This document shows positions 47,398 through 53,770 of a stretch of DNA of 53,770 nt, piece by piece. The notes beneath the pieces were generated by a model that made no database searches, was not told where the DNA came from, and worked only from the letters and a program-made list of their open reading frames with translations. The position numbers were made by a program, and so were the translations under genes. The DNA is taken from assembly GCF_900142265.1 (NCBI RefSeq), contig NZ_FRAH01000014.1, positions 1-53,770 on the forward strand. Reading direction: 5' to 3'. Every line of letters begins with the position of its first letter. Position 1 is the stretch's first letter. This DNA comes from Anaerotignum lactatifermentans DSM 14214 (GTDB lineage: Bacteria > Bacillota > Clostridia > Lachnospirales > Anaerotignaceae).

Positions 47398-49128
47398 GTC
47401 ACTGATAACATTGACATCATAGACCTTGTCTTTCCGGTTGCGCACCTGATGGACAATACGGCTTGCTGCGATATCTATGATGCCGCAGTCAAAATTTGCG
47501 GCGGTTTCTCCTTTTTGTTCATGCAGTACAAAGACGCCTTCTGTGTTCAGTATGGCTTCAATATCTGCCTTTAATTTGATTTCGATGCGGTTTTCATATA
47601 CCGTAATACGGTCTATGAGAAAATCCAGATCGACTTTATCCAGCTTTTCTTTTTGCAGAATCTCATCGAACACATCCAAAGCCGTTTTTGTGATACGGTT
47701 AATGCGGATCATATTGTTTTTCTGATTCTCATTTAATTCCGCCTGCGCTTTTAGCGCGCTGATTTTTTCCTCCAGTTCCGCTTCCATTTCGTCATAGGTT
47801 TCTTCCAGAATGGCTTCTTTTTCTGGATGCTTCATAATATCTCGTATGCGCTGACGCTTGGTTGCTTTTAATTCCGCAAGAGCATCGTCAATCTGTTTCT
47901 GGATATTGGAAGCCGTTTCTGCATTGGTCTGTACCGCCGCTTTTTCCGCCTTCAAAGACGCATTCAGCCGTTCCAGAATTCCTTCTGAATTTTCTTTGAT
48001 TTTCAGGATATATTCTTTCAAAATACCATCCAAGAGATCCACACGGATATGATGACTGGTGCATCCTTTCCGCCCACGTTTGTGATAGGTGCCGCAGAGA
48101 TAGGCAGGCTTCAAATCGCTCCTGCTCATGGAAAACATGGGACTGCCGCAGTCACCGCAGTAGAGAAATCCAGAATACACATTGTCATATTTCTTGATTC
48201 CTCTGTAATTGGAACGGGTTCTTTTCTTTCGCTGTTCCTGTGCCATGGCGAAGGTCTGCTTGTCTATGATGGCTTCGTGGTGATTTTCAAAGACAATATG
48301 ATCCAGTTCATCCTTCTTGATTTCTGGACCATTGATGCGTTTTCTGGTATATTTCCCCTGCCGTAATGTACCAATATAGAAGTCATTTTCCAGAATCCCC
48401 TGTATGGTAACGATGCTCCATTCCTGTCTAGCTTGGATTTTTGTTTCTTCCCCATTGGCTTCCCGTCGCATTTTCTCGTGCATACGGGGTGTTGGGATTT
48501 TTTGTTCTGTCAGGTAATTAGCGATTTTTTTATATCCCCAACCCTCGTTGTAACGGGTAAATATGGTCTGCACCACCTGTGCCGCTGGCGGATCTATGGC
48601 AATGGTCATATTTTTTGTATTGGTTATGATGTAGCCGTATGGTACAGCACAAATCCATTTGCCGTCATTCTGACGTCGGTCAATGACGGATTTTACTTTT
48701 TTACTGGTATCAGTAACAGGCATTTCGTTCATCATAAATCGAAACTGTATTACCGTCCAATCATCAAAGGTGGGGAAATCCACATTGTCCCCAATGGAGA
48801 TAATCCTTACCCCATTGTCCCTTAAGTCCTCCAGTTCTACCAGACCACGGCTGTTTCGTCTGGAAAATCTGGAAAAATCTTTGACTATCAGGATATCATA
48901 TTTATGTCCCATGAGCAGGGGACGCATTTTTTGATAGCCTTCCCGTTTTTCAAAGGTATAACCGGAGCGGTCTCTATCTTCATAAAATGTCAGGGTACTT
49001 CCTGGAAATTTCTGTTTTACATAGTCCTCAATAATAGCTTTTTGGTTTTCTATGGAGGTATTGTCCCTGTCCATCTCCTCGTCTACAGAGATACGGCAAT
49101 ACCCCGCAATATCATAAGTTTCTGTCAA
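46942..49128 (-). CDS. Large serine recombinase of IME2, fused in frame to SpoVT C-terminus
   Basis: A 728-residue frame. The resolvase domain (~1-150) carries the nucleophile Ser in AGYCRISVDEE and DFSRFSRRNSRGL. The recombinase domain follows (~165-290), then a zinc ribbon (FLYCGDCGSPMF, ~318-365) and a coiled coil (~390-470). The recombinase part ends near residue ~576; then come ~151 residues of SpoVT (see pseudogene entry). Free recombinases of this type have no SpoVT domain, so the fusion marks the integration point. The TTG at 49128 fits GAGGTG better than the GTG at 49137. Whether the fused protein stays active is unknown. Confidence 0.9.
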   Translation of the reverse strand: MTETYDIAGYCRISVDEEMDRDNTSIENQKAIIEDYVKQKFPGSTLTFYEDRDRSGYTFEKREGYQKMRPLLMGHKYDILIVKDFSRFSRRNSRGLVELEDLRDNGVRIISIGDNVDFPTFDDWTVIQFRFMMNEMPVTDTSKKVKSVIDRRQNDGKWICAVPYGYIITNTKNMTIAIDPPAAQVVQTIFTRYNEGWGYKKIANYLTEQKIPTPRMHEKMRREANGEETKIQARQEWSIVTIQGILENDFYIGTLRQGKYTRKRINGPEIKKDELDHIVFENHHEAIIDKQTFAMAQEQRKKRTRSNYRGIKKYDNVYSGFLYCGDCGSPMFSMSRSDLKPAYLCGTYHKRGRKGCTSHHIRVDLLDGILKEYILKIKENSEGILERLNASLKAEKAAVQTNAETASNIQKQIDDALAELKATKRQRIRDIMKHPEKEAILEETYDEMEAELEEKISALKAQAELNENQKNNMIRINRITKTALDVFDEILQKEKLDKVDLDFLIDRITVYENRIEIKLKADIEAILNTEGVFVLHEQKGETAANFDCGIIDIAASRIVHQVRNRKDKVYDVNVISDGDPLEIFTDREGEIILKKYSPIGELGAFAKEYAESLAQTAGHVTCIVDKDRIIAVSGGAKKEFLEKRISPEMEECINKRTPFAAEAGDGQFVPVLHDGDGSEYPYQLMVPIIAEGDALGAVLFLSKEQKMGEVEGKLAQTAAGFLGKQMES

Positions 49129-49249
49129 TGTTCTCACCTCTTTTTCTCTTTGGCATCAGTATATCATGGCTTTTCATACACTTGTATCAGAAAATACTGG
49201 ATAAAAAGCCGCCTTTCAGCTGGCGGCTTTTTCTATGATCTATTGCTTA

Positions 49250-49477
49250 TCATTGCACCTTTTCTTTCTGCTCCAGACCATAATTATGGAGAAGCAATCC
49301 CTCTGTCATAGAAAAAAAGTCATGGTGCCCTGAAATAAAAATAACATTTTGATACTTTGCACTGTCTTTTTGTGGTTTTGCATCTTGAAAAACCTGCTTC
49401 AAACATTCATCCTTCATTTCCTCTTCCGTCATCCAAACGGTTCTTCTTTTTGTTTTTTCATTCAGATTGATTTTCAA
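49250..49477 (-). CDS. Small accessory protein of IME2
   Basis: A 75-residue hydrophilic protein reading MKINLNEKTKRRTVWMTEEE and ending EQKEKVQ. The TTG start has GGGGG upstream. It lies between the relaxase and the recombinase on the same strand, a position often taken by small transposon-encoded proteins, such as directionality factors. I do not recognise a fold; the role is unknown. Confidence 0.55.
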   Translation of the reverse strand: MKINLNEKTKRRTVWMTEEEMKDECLKQVFQDAKPQKDSAKYQNVIFISGHHDFFSMTEGLLLHNYGLEQKEKVQ

Positions 49478-49539
49478 ATAAGCAAGTCCCCCCTTTGTTT
49501 TTTCCTAGTTTTTCCAAGTAAAACGTTCTTTATACACGG

Positions 49540-50553
49540 TTACCACCTCAAATCTTCTTTTTGATTTTCTTCCTCGCTGGAGAGTTTATGCCCATGTGCC
49601 AGTTTTTTCAGCGCTTCTCTTTGCTTCAGCTTTCGGTCATTTCTGGCAATGGTTCTGCCATTTTCCGGCGGCAGAAAGCTCTGTTCCACATGATATCCAA
49701 GCCGTACCATCTCCGAAAAAAAGGTTTCCGCCTGCGTAAGCCAACCTTCTTTTGGCTCCGGTGTCAACGGAATAAAACCTGCCGCTTGCCGATAGGCAAA
49801 TATTTTTTCCATATTTTCTTTCAGATACGTATCATCATGGAGCTTGTTGTCACGGCACTTTCTTCCATTGGGACAGGTATAGGTAATATATTTTCGGCTG
49901 TCACTCCATGCCACATCATAGCCTTCATAGTTCATATTCTGTATGAAAGTCTCCTTGCTGGTGCTGTATGCTAAGGCTTCCTCAATAGCTTTTATGAGCT
50001 GAAACTTCCAGCTTTGCTGCCGTATTGCCGCCTGATATTCTTTTGGTTTCATTGGCTTTTGCTTTGGGTTACGCCCATAGTGCTCTAAAATTTCCTGCCC
50101 ATGGGCAGCACAGATTTCATCATTTACCTTTCTGTGCTGCTCCAAATCCCCATGATTTTGGTGCAGCTTTTTTCCTGTCTGGAAACTGACGGCATTCACA
50201 ATAAAGTGATTATGGAGATGTTCCGTATTACAATGGGTTGCCACCAGTACCTCATATTCTGGGAACTGACGCTTTGCAAATTCCAAACCAATCTCATGGA
50301 CTTCCGCCGGCGTAATCTTGGCGTCCGCAGGAAAGGACTGCACAAACTGATAAAACTGCCTGCCTTCTGTTTTTTTGAACTGCCGTTTTGTGGTCATCAT
50401 TTCCACAAATGCAGTATAAGCAGTGCAGTTGATGCCCGTTACCAGATTTCTTTCTCCGTCAACGGTTTTTCTCGGGTCCATGATATATTGCATAGCGCCA
50501 TGCAAAGCACCTGCCGTCTGCTTTTGATTACGCACCGCTGTAAAAATACTCAT
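49540..50553 (-). CDS. mobA: MobA/VirD2-type relaxase
   Basis: A 337-residue relaxase (PF03432 type). The N-terminal MSIFTAVRNQKQTAGALHGA, the metal motif HCNTEHLHNHFIVNAV (~107-122) and KYITYTCPNGRKCRDNKLHD (~225-245) are seen. It would nick the IME2 oriT and pilot the strand with a helper's transfer system. The ATG overlaps the mobC stop by 4 bp (ATGA), so both are made together. Confidence 0.9.
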   Translation of the reverse strand: MSIFTAVRNQKQTAGALHGAMQYIMDPRKTVDGERNLVTGINCTAYTAFVEMMTTKRQFKKTEGRQFYQFVQSFPADAKITPAEVHEIGLEFAKRQFPEYEVLVATHCNTEHLHNHFIVNAVSFQTGKKLHQNHGDLEQHRKVNDEICAAHGQEILEHYGRNPKQKPMKPKEYQAAIRQQSWKFQLIKAIEEALAYSTSKETFIQNMNYEGYDVAWSDSRKYITYTCPNGRKCRDNKLHDDTYLKENMEKIFAYRQAAGFIPLTPEPKEGWLTQAETFFSEMVRLGYHVEQSFLPPENGRTIARNDRKLKQREALKKLAHGHKLSSEEENQKEDLRW

Positions 50554-50855
50554 GATATCCTCTTTGCCAGATCACAGATCTCCACATAAATATCTGCCAC
50601 CTGTTCCGTAAAATTTCGAAAATTCATGGTTCTGATTTTTCCTTGATGGGCAAGGATCGTCAGCTGATTTAAGTTATTGCCGATGGCTTTCAGCTCCCTT
50701 ATGATTTCCGGCAGTCCTTCTATCACAACGATTTCTCTCTCCAAAGCCATATCAATCATAAATTCTGCCATGGGCTTATGAGCTTTCTCCGCTTTTTTTC
50801 TGATCTTTTCTTTTTCCTGTTTTGTCATACGCAAATTGAAACGTTCTGTTTTCAT
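50550..50855 (-). CDS. mobC: MobC relaxosome protein
   Basis: A 101-residue protein with the ribbon-helix-helix N-terminus RFNLRMTKQEKEKIRKKAEK and the MobC core REIVVIEGLPEIIRELKAIG and NLNQLTILAHQGKI. It opens oriT for the relaxase. ATG 50855 with AAGGTGAG is chosen over an ATG seven codons upstream. It is transcribed with mobA. Confidence 0.88.
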   Translation of the reverse strand: MKTERFNLRMTKQEKEKIRKKAEKAHKPMAEFMIDMALEREIVVIEGLPEIIRELKAIGNNLNQLTILAHQGKIRTMNFRNFTEQVADIYVEICDLAKRIS

Positions 50856-50869
50856 GCTCTCACCTTCTT

Positions 50870-51104
50870 TTTTCACTGCGGGGCATGGGGCAGCGCCCCG
50901 AACTTTCGCGCGGCGTACAGCCTGGCGCTATGCTTGCCCCTCCCTTGGGGAGGGATCGTGGTCGGCAAAGGCAAATTTCCGCCCAAAATCCCACTTTTCT
51001 TCCCTGCGGCAAAACTACCAGAAGTTTGATACCTCGCCACACAAGGGCAAATACAGCCCCAAACCGCCACCACAGGGTCAGAAGGTTCACCGCTTTTCGA
51101 GGGC
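50870..51104. other. GC-rich spacer upstream of mobC, probable oriT region of IME2
   Basis: No gene is supported. Hairpins GGGGC-agc-GCCCC (50887-50899) and CCCTCCC-ttg-GGGAGGG (50938-50954) lie in a GC-rich stretch, in contrast to the AT-rich genes around it. oriT commonly sits just before mobC in such modules. I could not identify the nick site. Confidence 0.4.
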
Positions 51105-52118
51105 TTACGCACCTGTTTCTGCTGTCCCTACTGTCCCTATTTCTTCCTCTATGCGAAAAATTTTAATATACCTTGTACCATTACTTTTGCGGCTTTGAAA
51201 GGAAAATCCAAGTTTTTTCAATGCATGACGGTTTTGATCCAGACGTTTCAACAGGGTCAGATGCGAAACATCTATGCGGTAACTGTCCCTCAAAAGTTCC
51301 GCGAATTCTGTGGGCGGCGCTTCAAAAAAGAATCGACCCTCCATCAGTTCTGCAATCTTTTCCGGCAGCAGATCCTTTTCTTTTTCTTCTATGCTGTCTT
51401 CCGTCAATTCCCAGATTTGGTTTTCCGTTCTTCTCAAAGAAATTTCCCGATACGCAATATCTCTGCCGATACAAGAGAGCAGGGCTTTGCCGCTGCCGCG
51501 TTTGTCCTCTACCAAAGTGAAACAGGAATCTGCCGCTCCCTGTATGCCAACGGTTCCTGAGATACGTTGGAACACATCTCCCGTTTCATCTTTGCGCAGA
51601 TGATGCACCAGCAAAATGGCAATCTGATATTTTTTTGTAATCTCTTTCAGACCAGCCATATCCTTATAGTCTGCCGCATAACCATACTCAAAAATGTTGG
51701 AACGAATCATCTGCAATGTATCGATGACCACAAGAACGGTTTGCGGATAGGCACGCAGAAATTTTTCTATTTCTTCCTCTAGTCCATTTCCTAAAGTCGG
51801 ATAGGAAAAAGAAAAATGAAGACTCGCCGGAGCGTCATCCCCCAATAATATAATGCGTTCCTGCAAACGATTTTCATGGTCTTCCAATGCCAAATATAAA
51901 ACCTCTCCCTGTTTTACTGGCATCCCCCAGATAGGTTCTCCCTTGGCAATCTGAAGACAAAACCAAAGCACCATCCATGACTTTCCTACCTTTGGCGCAC
52001 CTGCCAGAATATGAAGTCCTTTTCCTAATAAATCCTCAATGATAAATTCCGCAGGCATCACGATTTTTTCCATCAATGTTTTTCCATCTATATACGCTAC
52101 CCTATGACTACTGTCCAT
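51105..52118 (-). CDS. RepA-like hexameric helicase-type ATPase
   Basis: A 337-residue AAA_25/RepA-like ATPase. Walker A is GAPKVGKSWMVLW (~40-52), Walker B is VLVVIDTLQMI (~125-135) and a HHLRK block follows. The C-terminal ~80 residues are a winged-helix-like region. RepA-type ATPases unwind DNA for plasmid or element replication. So IME2 may replicate after excision. ATG 52118 with GGAGTG was chosen over an upstream frame. Confidence 0.85.
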   Translation of the reverse strand: MDSSHRVAYIDGKTLMEKIVMPAEFIIEDLLGKGLHILAGAPKVGKSWMVLWFCLQIAKGEPIWGMPVKQGEVLYLALEDHENRLQERIILLGDDAPASLHFSFSYPTLGNGLEEEIEKFLRAYPQTVLVVIDTLQMIRSNIFEYGYAADYKDMAGLKEITKKYQIAILLVHHLRKDETGDVFQRISGTVGIQGAADSCFTLVEDKRGSGKALLSCIGRDIAYREISLRRTENQIWELTEDSIEEKEKDLLPEKIAELMEGRFFFEAPPTEFAELLRDSYRIDVSHLTLLKRLDQNRHALKKLGFSFQSRKSNGTRYIKIFRIEEEIGTVGTAETGA

Positions 52119-52168
52119 AAGTATCACTCCTTTCCTGATTGAAATTGATATTGCAATCGGGTACACTC

Positions 52169-52197
52169 AATGTAACAGATATAAAATGACACTACAA
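52169..52197 (-). promoter_or_regulatory. Promoter of the IME2 repA-mob-recombinase operon
   Basis: On the minus strand TTGTAG (52197-52192), a 17-bp spacer and TACATT (52174-52169), ~50 bp before the ATPase gene. Confidence 0.5.
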
Positions 52198-52259
52198 TGG
52201 ATTTGCCTTGGAATGGGTAAATCCCAAAAATCAATCGGATACAGAAGGAGGGGAACAAA

Positions 52260-53354
52260 ATGTTTGAGATCAAATCTTTGGCAGAAAAACGTGATTATCC
52301 TGATCTGTTTACCGTTCGGTTTGCCAGAGAGAAATTATATATCGGGGATACATCTTATCCCATTGGACAGTTGTCCGTAGATATGCTGAACGTATCCAAA
52401 GAATCGATGCTGAAACTGAAAAGCCTTTCTGAATCTTTCGCCAAAACCATAGACCAGAAATTCTTTTCTCCAAAAGAACAGCACTCAAGAGACATGGTTC
52501 TGGAAGCACAGGGAGCATGGAATCAATTCATGGCTTTTGCCAAAGAATTTCCTGTCATCAAAGACTTACGTATCCCTATGAAAGAATTTCAGGATATGCT
52601 GCCCTCTGCTTATGATGAAATTCACGGAAAGTGTTCTGATGTTACGCAGGAATGTTCCATGTATTACGAAATGTTTGCTGAAATGATTTTCGGCTGGATC
52701 AGAATGGTAAACGACATTGCCACCTTCCTTTCCTACGCTTCCGCCTTCGTAAATCTCTTTTTGGAACGTCTGAAATATCATAATCCAGAAGCCTATGCAT
52801 CGGCTTATTATGATTTTATGACCAACCGACAGGTGCAACTGGAAATAGAAAAAGCAATTCCCCATGGGCTGCCTTTGATTAACCAAACCCATGAAGTAGG
52901 TTTGGAATTTGTCACCATGACAGAACAGGACGAATCCCAATCCTTCTGCATTGCGGAACGATTTGTATTTACGAACCTCTTTTCTTTTTTGCAGGTGGAT
53001 CTATATCGAGGGCTTATGATTGGGCACGCACCAAAGAAATGCCAAAATTGCGGAAAATATTTCCTTTTGGAAAAGGGATACCATGTCAGCTACTGCACAA
53101 ATATTGCTCCCGGCGAAACCACTCGTACCTGCAGACAGGTCGGCGCACATAAAAAATCCGCCGCACAGACAAAAACACCTGCACAGGCGGAATATCAAAA
53201 ACTATATAATCGTTTGAAAACAAGAAAAAACAGGAAGAAAATCTCTGTGGAGGAATGGAATCAGGCAGTTGCCTGGGCACAGGAAATGAAAGACAAAGCG
53301 GAGCAGGGAGAAATCAGTGAGTGGGAGTTGAAGGAAATGTTTGAGAGGGTTTGA
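52260..53354 (+). CDS. DUF6076 family protein
   Basis: A 364-residue protein. The C-terminal third has a probable zinc site: CQNCGKYFLLEKGYHVSYC (~260-278) and TTRTCRQVGAHKKSA, a pattern that is typical of DUF6076 proteins. The N-terminal two thirds are helical with aromatic residues and no named fold. Such genes are common on mobile elements of Clostridia; the function is unknown. AGGAGGGG precedes the ATG. It is divergent from the ATPase gene and its end is followed by the IS256 element. Confidence 0.75.
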   Translation: MFEIKSLAEKRDYPDLFTVRFAREKLYIGDTSYPIGQLSVDMLNVSKESMLKLKSLSESFAKTIDQKFFSPKEQHSRDMVLEAQGAWNQFMAFAKEFPVIKDLRIPMKEFQDMLPSAYDEIHGKCSDVTQECSMYYEMFAEMIFGWIRMVNDIATFLSYASAFVNLFLERLKYHNPEAYASAYYDFMTNRQVQLEIEKAIPHGLPLINQTHEVGLEFVTMTEQDESQSFCIAERFVFTNLFSFLQVDLYRGLMIGHAPKKCQNCGKYFLLEKGYHVSYCTNIAPGETTRTCRQVGAHKKSAAQTKTPAQAEYQKLYNRLKTRKNRKKISVEEWNQAVAWAQEMKDKAEQGEISEWELKEMFERV

Positions 53355-53460
53355 TCAAAACTTCTTGGACCTTCTTTAAGATAGATGCATTCCCAGCACT
53401 TAATAATATACTTAAGATTAAACTTTCTTCTCTCATTGATTCTACCGACAGATACTCAGG

Positions 53461-53770
53461 CAGTGTGAAACTTTTTCTGTAAATATGTAATTGAAGAGGT
53501 TCTTCTATGGTAAAATTTAAATCATAGGAGGACCTTTTATTATGGCAAAACAGAAGAAACCCATACATCGGGTACAAATGACAGAGGGAAAACGAAACAT
53601 TATTCATCAGCTCATGGAAGAATACGATATTCAGACAGCTGAGGATATTCAGGAAGCTCTAAAAGACCTTCTGGGCGGAACCATCAAAGAAATGATGGAA
53701 GCCGAAATGGAGGATCATCTCGGATATGAAAAATCTGAGCGTTCTGACAACGATGATTACCGAAATGGGT
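53461..53770. mobile_element. IS256-family insertion sequence, left end
   Basis: CAGTGTGAAACTTTTTCTGT at 53461 is a plausible terminal inverted repeat start for clostridial IS256 elements; the other end lies outside the window. It precedes the transposase start by 80 bp. The insertion is within IME2. Confidence 0.55.
53542..53770 (+). CDS. IS256-family transposase, 3' part outside window
   Basis: The first 76 codons of a DDE mutator-type transposase. TAEDIQEALKDLLGGTIKEM and MEAEMEDHLGYEKSERSDND are the conserved N-terminal blocks of the IS256 family. The catalytic residues are not in the window. AGGAGG precedes the ATG at 53542. Confidence 0.9.
   Translation, partial: MAKQKKPIHRVQMTEGKRNIIHQLMEEYDIQTAEDIQEALKDLLGGTIKEMMEAEMEDHLGYEKSERSDNDDYRNG

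Larger units (their letters stand above)
47398..53770. mobile_element. IME2: mobilizable element inside spoVT, right end outside window
   Basis: From the spoVT junction rightward: serine recombinase, small protein, MobA-type relaxase, MobC, a GC-rich spacer that may hold oriT, a RepA-like ATPase (all minus strand), a DUF6076 protein (plus strand) and an IS256-family element. No secretion system is seen in this part. The right junction with the 5' end of spoVT is not in the window. Confidence 0.7.

Noticed and set aside
49250-49477. Small IME2 protein as an antitoxin
   Set aside because: No toxin-like partner lies next to it, and the sequence has no ribbon-helix-helix or other antitoxin signature.

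Overview
The window looks like the chromosome of a spore-forming, anaerobic, low-to-mid GC Firmicute (class Clostridia, Lachnospirales-like). The signs are S-layer-homology and copper-amine-oxidase-fold cell-wall proteins, a SpoVT remnant, a FadR-type GntR regulator beside ispE, DUF4364 and DUF1653 proteins, ECF-transporter parts, strong AGGAGG ribosome binding sites and several TTG starts. A genus cannot be fixed from this sequence alone.

Layout. 1-300: end of an IS200/IS605 element. 373-1362: S-layer-type protein. 1.6-11.1 kb: an integrative mobilizable element (IME1) with a large serine recombinase, a pMV158-type oriT, a MobV relaxase, its own regulators, and a defence cargo (Shedu SduA nuclease plus a NotI-family restriction-modification pair). 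It sits just downstream of a tRNA cluster (Arg, Gly, Arg, Leu; 11.1-11.5 kb). 11.6-13.5 kb: rph-rdgB-yfcE operon. 13.8-15.9 kb: cell-wall amidase. 16.1-22.2 kb: a Lon-like protease, then a membrane protein with tsaE-tsaB-rimI. 22.7-26.7 kb: M23 peptidase and a two-component system. 27.4-28.6 kb: a strongly codon-biased aminotransferase. 28.8-33.8 kb: trmL, perR, a broken sigma-factor gene and a PadR/DUF2812 operon. 34-38.6 kb: GntR regulator, ispE, lysC, thrB and an ACT protein. 38.9-45.1 kb: a run of plus-strand genes (CobD-like PLP enzyme, radical SAM protein, DUF4364, ECF S component, amidohydrolase). 45.6-46.8 kb: DUF1653 and lipid kinase. From 46.9 kb to the window end: a second mobilizable element (IME2).

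The most striking observation is at 46942-49128. The IME2 serine recombinase reads in frame into the last ~151 codons of the sporulation regulator gene spoVT, so IME2 sits inside spoVT and only precise excision would restore it. This resembles the skin-type intervening elements of sporulation genes. Other points of interest are a three-copy ~180-bp two-hairpin intergenic repeat with paired base changes, a wider set of terminators that share one stem core, an unassigned multi-hairpin region at 45.2-45.4 kb, and an in-frame fusion of ECF sigma region 2 to an unrelated C-terminal domain.
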